DNA of 13,670 nucleotides from contig SEEY01000031.1 of NCBI GenBank assembly GCA_004211235.1, forward strand, positions 1 to 13,670, in the 5' to 3' direction. This stretch comes from Rubrivivax sp. Its GTDB lineage: Bacteria; Pseudomonadota; Gammaproteobacteria; Burkholderiales; Burkholderiaceae. The notes under the pieces are model-generated. The model saw nothing but the letters and a program-made list of their open reading frames with translations. It ran no database searches and was not told the origin of the DNA. The translations under genes were made by a program, and so were the position numbers. Positions 5,297-13,670 of the stretch are shown here, piece by piece. Within the stretch, counting starts at the first letter, position 1; every line of letters begins with the position of its first letter.

Positions 5297-8284
5297 ATGA
5301 CCTCAACCCGACACATTCAAAAGCTCGCGATCACGCTGACCGCCATGGCTGCTCAGGCCTGTTGCCTGCAGGCGTGGGCGCAGTCCTCCCCAGCTCAGCT
5401 CGAGCGCGTCGAGGTCACGGGTTCCAACATCAAGCGCACAGCGAAGGAGGGTAGTTCCCCGGTCGACGTGATCACCGCCAAAGACATCTCCCTGTCTGGC
5501 GTCAAGAATGCGATGGAGCTGCTGCGCACCCTCGTCCCGGCCATCGGCAACGACGGCTATCTGGACACGCCCAACCAGAACGGTTTCTCCCGCGGCATCT
5601 CGACTGTGTCGCTGCGCAACCTGTCGGCTACGTCGACGCTGATCCTGCTGAATGGCCGTCGCATGACGCCGTCGGCCTACGCCAACCCGAACAACGGCAC
5701 CTCCACGTTGTATGACCTGAATTCGATTCCGGTGTCCGCAATCGCGCGGGTGGAAGTGCTGAAGGATGGCGCCTCCGCTGTGTACGGTTCGGATGCCATC
5801 GGTGGCGTCATCAACTTCATCACCCGCACCGACTACCGCGGCTTCGAGGTCAAGGCTGTGGCCGGCGCCAACGGCAAGAACGAGTACCAGAAGGGCGGCC
5901 TCAGCGCCACTTTCGGCTTCGGCGACCTGGCTGCCAACGGCTACAACGTGCTGGTCGGCGCGGACTTCTCGGTCAAGGGCCGCACCATGGAGAACGACGA
6001 CACGGATGCCGGCATCCAGGCCGCCGACTACCGTGCGCTGAACCTGCGGCGCAATCCGTACGGCAGCTTTTCCACCGCGTCGCCGTTCTTCACCAAGGAA
6101 GGCACCGCGGGCGCGAAGAATTTCCCGCAGGGAAGTTCCGCCAATATCATCAACAAGCTCGATTGCCCGGCATCGCAGCAGATGACGGTCGCAACCGCTG
6201 ATGCGATCAAGTTCGGCTTCTCCACTGCCGCCTCCGCGGCCGGCCTGCTGAACCGCCCGTTCTGCAACTACAACCTCGACGCTTACAACGAGATGCAGAA
6301 CCCGGGCTCCGATGCGAGCCTGCTCGGCCGGGGGACTTTGCAGCTGAGCGACAACATCACCGCTTTCGCCGAAGTGGCCTACAGCCGCAGTGAGCGCAAG
6401 TACCTGGCAGCGTCGCGCACCATCAGCGGCCTCTCGCCCACCAGCAATTTCCTGCTTGGCGGCTCGGGCACTGCGCCCACCTTCCAGGCCATCCTGGAAG
6501 TAGGCCATCCTGACAACCCGTTCCCGACGTCCCGCACCGCGGTGCAGATGCGCTTCGAGAACATCAAGGCCGGCTTCAACGAACTGAACGAAGGCTATCG
6601 CGCCCTGGCCGGTGCCAAGGGCACCATGTTCGGCAACTGGGACTGGGAATCCGCCGTGCTCTGGAACCGCTCGGACCGCAACGAGTACTACTACGGCTTC
6701 TACCGCCTGCCGGTGCTGCGCCAGATGCTGGGCACCGCCTCCGGCGGCACAAACCGCTCGCTGGCATCCATCGCAAGCGATCCGGACCTGTCTCGTCCGC
6801 TGCTGAACAAGGGCTCGGCCGAGATCGTCCAGTGGGACGCCAAGGTCAGCACCGAGTTCGGCAAGCTGCCGGGCGGACCGATCGGCATGGCGGCCGGCAT
6901 CGAGCTGCGTCGTGAGTCCATCGACATCTCGCCGGATCCGGAGAACGCAGCCGGCAACATCCTCGGCCTGGCCAACACGGCCGTCACGGGCAGCCGCAAC
7001 GTCAAGTCGGGCTTCGTGGAAGTTCGCCTGCCGGTGCTCAAGACGCTGGATGTCGACCTGGCCGGCCGCGTCGACAAGTACCCCGGCATCAAGACGAACT
7101 TCGTGCCGAAGGCCGGCTTCAAGTGGACGGCGACCAACTTCCTGACCTTCCGCGGCACTTACGCCGAAGGTTTCCGCGCTCCTGCCGTGTCGCAGGTCAG
7201 TCCCGGTGGCGCCCAGTTCTTCGTGAATGGCCTTCTGGACCCGGTTCGCTGCAACACCAATGCGGACCCGCAGGTGCCGTTCCCCGGCGCCGAAGCCGCG
7301 GACTGCAACAAGACCGTGTCCGGCCAGGGCGGTGCCAATCCCTCACTGCGCCCCGAGACGGCCTACAGCTCGTCCCTGGGCCTGATCCTGTCCCCGACCG
7401 AAGGCGTCGACGTGGTGCTGGGCTATTTCAAGATCCGCAAGAACGGTGAGGTGGCCCTGGGCAGCGCACAGGACGTCATCGACCACCCGGACCGCTATCC
7501 GCCGACTGCGCTGATCCGCGACACCAACCCCGCCTTGCTGCTCAACGGCCAGCCCGGCACGGGCCCGCTGCTGACGGTGGCAACGCCCTGGAGCAACCAG
7601 GGCAGCACGATGGTTTCCGGCATCGACTTCGAGGTGAAGACCTCGACGAAGATCATGGATGGCGCGGTCAAGTGGAGCAACTCGCTGAGCGGCACCTACA
7701 CCACCAAGTACGAGCGCATTGAACAGCCGGGCTACCCATCGAACAACCTGGTTGGTACGCGGGGCGGCCTCGCGGACTGGGCGACCTCGGCCGGCGACAT
7801 CCCGCGCGTCAAGTTCCGCCTGTCCACGGCCGCCGAGACCGGCGCGCACAGCCTGATGGGCGCGTTGAACTATGTCAGCGGCATTTCCTTGATCCGCCAG
7901 CAGTACGGCCAGCCTGACGGCACGATGCGTAACTACTCAGGCAAGACCTGCCACTACGGCAACGTCACCGATCCTGCCGACCTGCTGGGTGGCCCCACCG
8001 CGCTGACCGGCCGCAGCCAGGTCGGCCAGGCGCCCACAGCCACCAATGGCCGGGACCTGTACCTGAACCGCTATCCGGGCTGCAAGATCAGCGCCTGGAC
8101 GACGTTCGACGTGGGTTACAGCTACACCGGCTTCAAGGACCTGACGCTTTCGTTCAACATCCAGAACTTCACGAACGAGAAGGCTCCGTACGATCCGGGC
8201 GCGACCTACCTGGGCTACGACACCGCGATGCACAACCCCTACGGCCGCTACTTCACCGTCTCGGCAAGCTACAAGTTCAAGTGA
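5297..8284 (+). CDS. TonB-dependent outer-membrane receptor
   Basis: This 995-residue protein would import an unidentified ligand across the outer membrane using TonB energy. It has a signal peptide (1-28, cleavage predicted after AWA), then LERVEVTGSNIKR (35-47) in TonB-box/plug-start position. The plug follows: ISTVSLRNLS (101-110), TLILLNGRRM (114-123), and RVEVLKDGASAVYGSDAIGGVINFI (151-175; key run DGASAVYGSDAIGGV). The rest is a beta-barrel with the familiar FRGTYAEGFRAP (618-629) and NPSLRPETAYSSSLG (681-695), ending in YFTVSASYKFK. Six cysteines in the barrel part fall in three spaced pairs (290/323, 652/670, 885/929), probably extracellular-loop disulfides. There is no N-terminal STN signalling domain and no adjacent sigma/anti-sigma pair, inner-membrane transporter or degradative enzyme, so the ligand cannot be named. 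ATG 5297 gives a proper signal peptide, although no Shine-Dalgarno is visible. A sigma70-like promoter lies upstream and a strong terminator downstream. Confidence 0.95.
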   Translation: MTSTRHIQKLAITLTAMAAQACCLQAWAQSSPAQLERVEVTGSNIKRTAKEGSSPVDVITAKDISLSGVKNAMELLRTLVPAIGNDGYLDTPNQNGFSRGISTVSLRNLSATSTLILLNGRRMTPSAYANPNNGTSTLYDLNSIPVSAIARVEVLKDGASAVYGSDAIGGVINFITRTDYRGFEVKAVAGANGKNEYQKGGLSATFGFGDLAANGYNVLVGADFSVKGRTMENDDTDAGIQAADYRALNLRRNPYGSFSTASPFFTKEGTAGAKNFPQGSSANIINKLDCPASQQMTVATADAIKFGFSTAASAAGLLNRPFCNYNLDAYNEMQNPGSDASLLGRGTLQLSDNITAFAEVAYSRSERKYLAASRTISGLSPTSNFLLGGSGTAPTFQAILEVGHPDNPFPTSRTAVQMRFENIKAGFNELNEGYRALAGAKGTMFGNWDWESAVLWNRSDRNEYYYGFYRLPVLRQMLGTASGGTNRSLASIASDPDLSRPLLNKGSAEIVQWDAKVSTEFGKLPGGPIGMAAGIELRRESIDISPDPENAAGNILGLANTAVTGSRNVKSGFVEVRLPVLKTLDVDLAGRVDKYPGIKTNFVPKAGFKWTATNFLTFRGTYAEGFRAPAVSQVSPGGAQFFVNGLLDPVRCNTNADPQVPFPGAEAADCNKTVSGQGGANPSLRPETAYSSSLGLILSPTEGVDVVLGYFKIRKNGEVALGSAQDVIDHPDRYPPTALIRDTNPALLLNGQPGTGPLLTVATPWSNQGSTMVSGIDFEVKTSTKIMDGAVKWSNSLSGTYTTKYERIEQPGYPSNNLVGTRGGLADWATSAGDIPRVKFRLSTAAETGAHSLMGALNYVSGISLIRQQYGQPDGTMRNYSGKTCHYGNVTDPADLLGGPTALTGRSQVGQAPTATNGRDLYLNRYPGCKISAWTTFDVGYSYTGFKDLTLSFNIQNFTNEKAPYDPGATYLGYDTAMHNPYGRYFTVSASYKFK

Positions 8285-8317
8285 TCGCCAAGCTGCCTCA
8301 CGGCAGCCCAGCAACCC

Positions 8318-8345
8318 AAAAGGGCACCGCAAGGTGCCCTTTTTT
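8318..8345. terminator. Bidirectional rho-independent terminator
   Basis: AAAAGGGCACC (8318-8328) pairs with GGTGCCCTTTT (8333-8343) around a GCAA tetraloop, with a run of six T at 8340-8345. It begins 34 nt after the receptor stop codon. Read on the minus strand, the same hairpin ends in TTTT, so it can also stop transcripts arriving from yhhQ. Confidence 0.92.
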
Positions 8346-8392
8346 GTCTTCCTGGAGTTCGCGGGCCGTCTGCCGGCCCGATCCAGTTCGGC

Positions 8393-9106
8393 TCAGACCT
8401 TGATGGCGAACGGGTTGAAGTTGGTGTCGCGGTCGAAGTGGTCCACGCCCTCGGCGCGCTTCAGGAAGGCGACGACCCGGGCCGTCACCGGGTACATGAC
8501 CGTCTCCCAGGTCGTCTTGAACAGGTACTGCGCCAGGATGACCGCGAACAGCTGCTCGTTGGCCCAGACGCCGTAGAAGGCGATCAGGAAGAACACGCCG
8601 GTATCGACGAATTGACCCACGATGGTGGAGCCGATGATGCGCGCCCACAGGTGGCGGCCGCCGGAGGCCACCTTCATCTTGGCGAGCACGAAGCTGTTGG
8701 CGAAGCTGCCGCAGGCGAAGGCGATCATGGAACCGGCGGCGATGCGCCAGGTGTTGCCGAACACCGCCTCCAGCTGCGGCTGGTAGAGAGCCATGAACTC
8801 GGTCGGCGCGGGCGGCTGGTGCACCACCGCCCACGCCATGAAGGCGGAGAAAAGCAGCGCGCCGAAGCCGGCCCAGACGACGCGGCGGTCACGGCCGTAA
8901 CCGTAGACCTCGGTCAGGATGTCGCCAAAGATGTAGCTGATCGGGAAGAAGAAAAGGTCCGCGCCATAGGTGACCGGGCCGATGAAGGGCAGCGTCAATT
9001 GCGCCTGCTTGGCCGCCCCGATCAGGTTGGAGCACAGCAGCACGCAGACGAACGCGGCCATGATCAGGTCGTAGTACTTGTAGTTGCGTTCGGCGGGTGT
9101 GCTCAT
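8393..9106 (-). CDS. yhhQ: YhhQ-family queuosine precursor transporter
   Basis: This is a 237-residue integral membrane protein of the Vut_1 (PF02592) family. Family knowledge: E. coli YhhQ takes up the queuosine precursors preQ0 and preQ1 across the inner membrane, for modifying the wobble base of tRNAs with GUN anticodons. About six membrane helices are visible. The family signatures are FPISYIFGDILTEVYGYGRD (54-73, includes the conserved GDILTEVYGY) and STIVGQFVDTGVFFLIAF (160-177). The length is normal for the family. The start at 9106 (MSTPAERNYKYYDL) is chosen because NYKYYDLI is the usual family N-terminus; a longer in-frame ATG at 9148 lacks support. The gene lies 87 nt downstream of the hybrid kinase on the same strand and could be the last gene of that operon, although functionally it seems unrelated. 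It converges on the TonB-dependent receptor. Confidence 0.94.
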   Translation of the reverse strand: MSTPAERNYKYYDLIMAAFVCVLLCSNLIGAAKQAQLTLPFIGPVTYGADLFFFPISYIFGDILTEVYGYGRDRRVVWAGFGALLFSAFMAWAVVHQPPAPTEFMALYQPQLEAVFGNTWRIAAGSMIAFACGSFANSFVLAKMKVASGGRHLWARIIGSTIVGQFVDTGVFFLIAFYGVWANEQLFAVILAQYLFKTTWETVMYPVTARVVAFLKRAEGVDHFDRDTNFNPFAIKV

Positions 9107-9193
9107 GGCGTGGGCTGATGAAGCGGTGGGTCCTGGGGCCGCGCGCATTATTCATGCCGGCAACGCCCCGCGGCCGGACGTTCAGGCGCGCCT

Positions 9194-12100
9194 TCAGCCC
9201 CGGGTGAGGCGCAGCAGTGTCTGGTGCAGCTTGAGCGTGTCGATGGGCTTGGTCAGGAAGTCGTTCATGCCCGCGGCGAAGGCGTCGTCGCGCTCCGAGA
9301 CCAGGGCCGCCGCCGTCAGCGCGACGATGGGCAGCTCCTCGCGCGTGAAGTGCTTGCGCAGCTCGCGCGTCGCGTCGTGGCCGCCCATCACGGGCATCTG
9401 CACGTCCATCAGCACGATGTCGAAGGGCTTGCCGACGCTGGCGGCGGCGTGCACAGCCTCGATGGCCTGGCGGCCGTCGCTGGCCTGCGCCACTTCCATG
9501 CCCCACTGTTCGAGCTGCGCCACGGCGATCAGCATGTTGACCGGGTGATCCTCGGCGATCAGCACGCGGCGGCCGTGAAGGGCGTCCTGCCCGGCAATGG
9601 TGGCGCGTGTTTCACGCGGCTGGTGGGCCAGCGGCGCGGGTGCGCCGGGCAGCGGCAGTTCGGCCCAGAAGGTCGAGCCTGCGCCAACGACGCTGCGCAC
9701 GCCGACTTCGCCGCCCATCAGCGTCGCGAGTTCGCGGCAGATGGACAGGCCCAGGCCGGTACCGCCGAAGCGGCGCGTCGTCGATTCGTCTGCCTGCGTG
9801 AAGGGCTGGAAGAGGCGCGTCTGCTGCTCGGCCGCGATGCCCGAGCCGGTGTCGGTGACCTCGATGCGCACCCATTCGCCGGCGCTGCCGACGCTGTTGC
9901 GGGCCAGCGCCTTCACGCCCACCGTCACGCCGCCCTGCGATGTGAACTTCAGCGCGTTGGTCAGGTAGTTGGACAGGATCTGGCGCGTGCGCAGCGGGTC
10001 ACCGAAGACCCAGCCTGGCAGCGCCGGGTCCATCTCCACGGCGAAGGTCAGGCCGCGCGCCTGGGCCAGCGTCAGGTAGGCCAGACGGATGGAGGCGAGC
10101 AGCTCGCGCAGCGAGAAGGGTTGCGTTTCCAACGTCAGGCGGCCGGCCTCGATCTTGGAGAGGTCGAGGATGTCGGAGATCAGGCCGGACAGGCTCTCGG
10201 CGCTGTCCATCATCTGGTTCAGGTAGTCGCGGCGCTGCTCGTCGTTGATGTCGGGTTGCTGCGCCAGCCGGCCCAGGCCGAGCAGGCCGTTGAGCGGGGT
10301 GCGGATCTCGTGGCTGGTGTTGGCCAGGAAGGCGCTCTTGGCCCGGTTGGCCGCCTGGGCCTCGTCCTTGGCATGGGCGAGCTGATCCTCGACGCGGCGG
10401 CGCTCGGTGATGTCCTCGATGATCCAGATCGTGCCGCCGCGGCTGGGATGGGCGGGGTCCACCGCCTGGGCAAGCAGCCTCGCCAGGAAGGTCGAGCCGT
10501 CGCGGCGGCGCATCGTGCGCTCCGTCTCCGCCTGCTGCCCGGCCGCCAGCAGCGGGCCCAGTTCGCGGCCGACGGCCTGCCACTCCTCCACGCTCGGCCA
10601 GACGACGCTGCCGTGCTGGCCGAGCAGCGCGCCGCGCTCCCAGCCGAACATGGCCTCGACACGTGGATTGGCCAGCACGAACTGCTGGTCGCGCGTGAGG
10701 GCGATGCCGATGGATGCGTTCTCCAGGATGGCGCCGTGCACGAGCCGCGTGCGCTCGCTCTCCGACACGTCGCGGGCATACAGCACCAGGTAGTTCTGGC
10801 CATCCATCTCGAAGGGCGCGACCGACACCAGCATGGCCACGGCGCTGCCGTCCTTGCGACGAAAGCTGACCGGCACATTGCTGGCCACGCCGTCGCGGCG
10901 CACGGCGTCGCTGATGGCCACGCGTTCGGCCGGGTGGTGCCAGAGGCCGATCTCCTCCGCCGTGCGGCCCAGCACCTCGGAACTGGCCCAGCCGCTGAGC
11001 TGCTCGAAGGTCTTGTTGACCATCGCGTAGCGGCCGGTCTCGGCCTCGGTCAGCGTGATGACGTCGGGACTGGTCGCGACGAGGTGCGACAGCAGGCCCT
11101 CGCTGCGGCGCAGCGCGTCCTGCGCGCGGCTCTGCTCGGTCTGGTCAGTGAAAAAGGTCAGCGTGGCCGGGCCCGAGGCCGTCTCGACGCGCACGCTGGT
11201 GGCCTGCACGAGGCGGCGGCGGCGCGACAGCGTGCGCAGCCGGTATTCGGCCATCGGCTGCATCGCGCCGGGCGCCATGCTTTCCAGACGTGCGGCCTGC
11301 TGGCGCGCGGTCTCGTCGTCGCCGGGTTCATAGTGGCTGAACAGGTCCTGGCCGATCATGCTCGAGCGCTGCGCATAGCCGAACATGGCCATGGCCGCCG
11401 GATTGGCGTCGACGACGCGACCCCAGCGGTGCAGCACGAGCGGGCTCGGCGAGCGGCGGAACAACTCGCGATAGCGGGTCTCGGTGGCGTGCACGGTCTG
11501 CTCGGCCGTGATCTCGTGCGTCACATCCCGGCCCACGCCCCAGTAGCCGCGAAAGTTGCCCTGCGGGTCGAAGCGCGGCTCGCCGCTGATGGAGACCCAG
11601 CGCGGGCTGCCGTCCACGCCCGTGCGTCGCGCGACCATGCCGTGGAAGGAGCGGTGGGATTCGAGGTCGGCGCGATGGGCGTCGAACTCGTCGTCGGACA
11701 GGCCCATGCCTTCCACGTCCCACGGCGTCTTGCCCAGGCGGCACTGCAGATCCAGGCCCGAACCGCCCGGGCGTTCCTCGGCCACGTGCGTGAAACGGAA
11801 GTCCCGGTCCATCTCCCAATACCAGTCCACCGCCATGCCCAGCAGGCCACGGAAGCGCTCGGTGCGCTCGTCCGCCTCGGCCAGCGAGCGCTTGACCATC
11901 TTCAACAGCCCGATGCCGGCCACCAGGCCCGTGCCAAGCAACCAGAGTTGTACCGTGACCCGCAGCAACAGCCCGGACGAGGCCATGGGATGCGTCGCCC
12001 AGCCCAGCGTCTCGGCCAGCGCCATGCCCGCCAGCCCGGCGAGGGCCAGCGCCATCAGGGTCAGGCCGGAGGGCAGGCCCAGCAGCCCGGTACCGAACGC

Positions 12101-12499
12101 GACCACCAGGCTCATCATCGGCAGGCTCAGCGACCACAGGCCCTGGTCGCGCGACACGGCGATGACGATGGGCAAGGCCAGCACCAGCGTCATGAGGCCC
12201 ATGGCCACCAGGGGCGACTCACGGTGGCGGGCGGAACGCCGCTGCCAGATCAGTCTCAGCAGCGCCAGCAGCGAAATGAGCAGCGCCAGCGCGGGCGGCA
12301 GCCAGCCGCCTTCCCATTCCTGCGGCTGGCGGGTGCCCCACAGCAGCCCCGCGAGCGGGGCGGAAGACAGCGCACAGGCCAGCAGGAAGACCCGCGAGCC
12401 CTGCCAGCGCATGCTGCTCTGCAGTCGCGCGTGCTGCTGCTCCGGCGGCTCCGCGTGCCCGACCAGGCTGCTGAGGTGGTCGTCGGCATCGCGCGCCAT
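9194..12499 (-). CDS. Hybrid sensor histidine kinase with multiple PAS domains and a C-terminal receiver
   Basis: This is a 1101-residue hybrid kinase. Order: a hydrophilic N-terminus (1-36), about six membrane helices (about 37-200) with no sizeable periplasmic loop, then four PAS-type domains (about 215-335, 341-457, 466-580 and 585-700). The first has DWYWEMD, and each of the others begins after a short helical linker. The HisKA box is LANTSHEIRTPLNG with His730. The ATPase domain shows NALKF (848-852), DTGSGI (883-888), FQPFTQADE (897-905) and GGTGLGLSI (912-920). The receiver (about 977-1095) has Glu983/Asp984, phosphoacceptor Asp1032 in LMDVQMPVMGG, Thr1062 and Lys1084. All catalytic residues are intact. 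There is no HPt domain, so phosphotransfer needs a separate HPt protein, or the receiver acts in autoregulation. The start lies 1 nt after the pyrF stop (TGACATG), implying translational coupling. A second possible start is Met30, nearer the first helix. Its signal and output are unknown. Confidence 0.95.
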   Translation of the reverse strand: MARDADDHLSSLVGHAEPPEQQHARLQSSMRWQGSRVFLLACALSSAPLAGLLWGTRQPQEWEGGWLPPALALLISLLALLRLIWQRRSARHRESPLVAMGLMTLVLALPIVIAVSRDQGLWSLSLPMMSLVVAFGTGLLGLPSGLTLMALALAGLAGMALAETLGWATHPMASSGLLLRVTVQLWLLGTGLVAGIGLLKMVKRSLAEADERTERFRGLLGMAVDWYWEMDRDFRFTHVAEERPGGSGLDLQCRLGKTPWDVEGMGLSDDEFDAHRADLESHRSFHGMVARRTGVDGSPRWVSISGEPRFDPQGNFRGYWGVGRDVTHEITAEQTVHATETRYRELFRRSPSPLVLHRWGRVVDANPAAMAMFGYAQRSSMIGQDLFSHYEPGDDETARQQAARLESMAPGAMQPMAEYRLRTLSRRRRLVQATSVRVETASGPATLTFFTDQTEQSRAQDALRRSEGLLSHLVATSPDVITLTEAETGRYAMVNKTFEQLSGWASSEVLGRTAEEIGLWHHPAERVAISDAVRRDGVASNVPVSFRRKDGSAVAMLVSVAPFEMDGQNYLVLYARDVSESERTRLVHGAILENASIGIALTRDQQFVLANPRVEAMFGWERGALLGQHGSVVWPSVEEWQAVGRELGPLLAAGQQAETERTMRRRDGSTFLARLLAQAVDPAHPSRGGTIWIIEDITERRRVEDQLAHAKDEAQAANRAKSAFLANTSHEIRTPLNGLLGLGRLAQQPDINDEQRRDYLNQMMDSAESLSGLISDILDLSKIEAGRLTLETQPFSLRELLASIRLAYLTLAQARGLTFAVEMDPALPGWVFGDPLRTRQILSNYLTNALKFTSQGGVTVGVKALARNSVGSAGEWVRIEVTDTGSGIAAEQQTRLFQPFTQADESTTRRFGGTGLGLSICRELATLMGGEVGVRSVVGAGSTFWAELPLPGAPAPLAHQPRETRATIAGQDALHGRRVLIAEDHPVNMLIAVAQLEQWGMEVAQASDGRQAIEAVHAAASVGKPFDIVLMDVQMPVMGGHDATRELRKHFTREELPIVALTAAALVSERDDAFAAGMNDFLTKPIDTLKLHQTLLRLTRG

Positions 12500-12500
12500 G

Positions 12501-13304
12501 TCAGATCAGGGCAAGCCGGGTCTCGTTGGCGACGGCGCGGGCGCGCTCGGCAAAGTCCGGGCCGCTGCTCGCGTAGAGGATGGCGCGCGACGAGCTCACG
12601 ACCAGCGGCGCCGTGCGGCCGGCCGCCTGCACGACGGCCGCCGCATCGCCGCCCTGCGCGCCGACGCCCGGCACCAGCAGCGGCAGCGTGGGCGCGAGTT
12701 CGCGCACGCGGGCGATCTCCGCCGGGTAGGTGGCGCCGACGACGAGGCCGAGCTGGCCGTTGCGGTTCCATTGCGACTCGGCCAGGTGGGCCAGATGCTC
12801 GAACAGGCGCGGCTGGCCGGGCACGTCGGCCAGGCGCTGCATCTGCCAGTCGTCGCCGCCCTTGTTGGAGGTGCGGCACAGCAGGATGGCGCCCTTGCCC
12901 TCGTAGGCGAGGTAGGGCTCGATGCTGTCGAAACCCATGAAGGGCGACAGCGTCACCGCATCGGCCCGGTAGCGCACGAAGACTTCGCGGGCGTACTGCT
13001 CAGCGGTGGAGCCGATGTCGCCGCGCTTGGCGTCGAGGATGACCGGCACGCCGGGCGCGACGTCGTGGATGTGCGAGATGAGGCGCTCGAGCTGCGCTTC
13101 GGCGCCATGCGCGGCAAAGTAGGCGATCTGCGGCTTGAAGGCGCAGGCGAGGTCCTTGGTGGCGTCGACGATGGCCGCGCAGAACTCGTAGAACTTGGAA
13201 GCATCGCCGGCCCAGGCGCCGGGCAGCCGGGCGGGTTCGGGGTCCAGGCCGACGCAGAGGCGGGACTGGGGGCACAGGGCTTGGAGCTGGGCAGTGAAGG
13301 TCAT
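12501..13304 (-). CDS. pyrF: Orotidine 5'-phosphate decarboxylase (group 2)
   Basis: This 267-residue cytosolic enzyme catalyses the last step of de novo UMP synthesis, OMP to UMP plus CO2. The catalytic signature is LDAKRGDIGSTA, with Asp91, Lys93 and Asp96. Other active-site pieces are VGLDPEP (18-24), FKPQ (56-59), SPFMGFDSI (120-128), the phosphate-binding VPGVGAQGGD (211-220) and SSSRAILYAS (237-246) with Arg240. Length and motif spacing match the longer group-2 form (TIGR02127 type), not the roughly 230-residue E. coli form. The start codon overlaps the stop of the upstream EAL gene as TGATG, and the stop is 1 nt before the hybrid kinase start. The gene is therefore embedded in a signalling operon. 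No own promoter is visible, though one could lie inside the EAL gene. Confidence 0.96.
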   Translation of the reverse strand: MTFTAQLQALCPQSRLCVGLDPEPARLPGAWAGDASKFYEFCAAIVDATKDLACAFKPQIAYFAAHGAEAQLERLISHIHDVAPGVPVILDAKRGDIGSTAEQYAREVFVRYRADAVTLSPFMGFDSIEPYLAYEGKGAILLCRTSNKGGDDWQMQRLADVPGQPRLFEHLAHLAESQWNRNGQLGLVVGATYPAEIARVRELAPTLPLLVPGVGAQGGDAAAVVQAAGRTAPLVVSSSRAILYASSGPDFAERARAVANETRLALI

Positions 13305-13670
13305 CAGTAGGCGGAAAGCGGTGCGGACAGGGGTGCGGTCTGGGCGAGCACGAATTGTGCAAAAGCCTCGGCAGGCAGCGGCCGGCTGAACAGATAGCCC
13401 TGCACGGCCTGGCAGCCCTGGCGACGCAGGAAGGCCAGCTGGCCCTCGGTCTCGACACCCTCGGCGATGGTCTGCAGGCCCAGGGCACCGGCCATGCGGA
13501 TGACGGCATCGACGATGGCGCGGTCCTCGGCGTCGTCCGTCAGGTCGCGCACGAAGGACTGGTCGATCTTGAGCTTGCTGACGCGGAATCGCTTCAGGTA
13601 GCTGAGCGACGAATAGCCGGTGCCGAAATCGTCGATGGACAACCCGAGCATGGCCATCACCGTCATGAAC
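13304..13670 (-). CDS. EAL-domain protein (c-di-GMP phosphodiesterase), C-terminal part; 5' end outside window
   Basis: This is the last 121 residues of an EAL domain, cut by the right edge. The frame stays open to the edge, so the ATG at 13666 is not the true start. Visible catalytic elements are [16 protein letters not shown] with the metal-binding Asp-Asp pair (codons at about 13633-13628), KLKIDQSFV (the essential Lys), TIAEGVET (the Glu of motif EGVE) and [15 protein letters not shown]. The residues seen are those of active phosphodiesterases that hydrolyse c-di-GMP. The EAL motif itself and any GGDEF, PAS or membrane parts lie outside the window, so activity and architecture cannot be judged. 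The domain ends about 15 residues before the stop, making it C-terminal in the protein. Its stop overlaps the pyrF start as TGATG. Confidence 0.93.
   Translation of the reverse strand, partial: FMTVMAMLGLSIDDFGTGYSSLSYLKRFRVSKLKIDQSFVRDLTDDAEDRAIVDAVIRMAGALGLQTIAEGVETEGQLAFLRRQGCQAVQGYLFSRPLPAEAFAQFVLAQTAPLSAPLSAY

Noticed and set aside
5297..9106. TonB receptor and YhhQ as a joint outer- and inner-membrane route for queuosine precursors
   Set aside because: The genes are convergent and separated by a strong terminator, so they are not co-transcribed, and nothing in the receptor indicates its ligand. Adjacency alone is too weak.
9107..9193. Inverted repeat GGCCGCG (9137-9143) and CGCGGCC (9169-9175) as a terminator after the hybrid kinase
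   Set aside because: The stem is only 7 bp with a 25-nt loop and no T-run on the minus strand. It could easily be chance in such GC-rich DNA.
9224..12940. A 1238-codon open frame on the plus strand opposite the hybrid kinase
   Set aside because: It is the antisense shadow of a real GC-rich gene. The product is dominated by Arg, Ala, Gly, Gln and His with no domain, and the minus-strand protein shows clear catalytic motifs throughout.

Overview
The window is GC-rich, densely coded proteobacterial chromosome. The gene content fits a betaproteobacterium of the order Burkholderiales, possibly the Roseateles/Rubrivivax-like group: a LiuC-like crotonase, a group-2 OMP decarboxylase, a YhhQ transporter, a large TonB-dependent receptor and several signalling proteins. 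The taxonomic placement is inference from composition and protein style. There is no RNA gene, CRISPR array, insertion sequence or phage module, and most of the window is ordinary core or accessory chromosome.

Left part (1-4190). A crotonase fragment, probably methylglutaconyl-CoA hydratase of leucine breakdown, runs leftward off the edge. It is divergent from a membrane histidine kinase and a LytTR response regulator that overlap by 4 nt and form one two-component system. A cytosolic-looking M14 zinc carboxypeptidase follows on the same strand after 107 nt without a clear terminator, so it may be read through from, or controlled by, that system.

Middle (4192-8345). The carboxypeptidase faces a YpfH-family alpha/beta-hydrolase-fold protein, with a perfect 10-bp GC hairpin between them. 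This protein has Gly where the nucleophilic Ser should be and has lost the N-terminal HG oxyanion motif, so it looks like a pseudoenzyme. A 424-nt intergenic region then holds a 12-bp direct repeat, a dyad and a good sigma70-type promoter for a 995-residue TonB-dependent receptor. The receptor ends at a strong bidirectional terminator.

Right part (8393-13670, all minus strand, transcribed right to left). The order is the C-terminal part of an EAL (c-di-GMP phosphodiesterase) protein, then pyrF (TGATG overlap), then a 1101-residue hybrid histidine kinase (1-nt gap), then yhhQ (87-nt gap). A pyrimidine-biosynthesis gene is thus translationally interlocked between two signalling genes.

The observations most worth a second look are the catalytically degenerate YpfH homologue, the EAL-pyrF-hybrid kinase arrangement, the M14 enzyme with its long insertion, and the unexplained intergenic region at 4873-5296. 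I did not find a clearly new multi-gene system.
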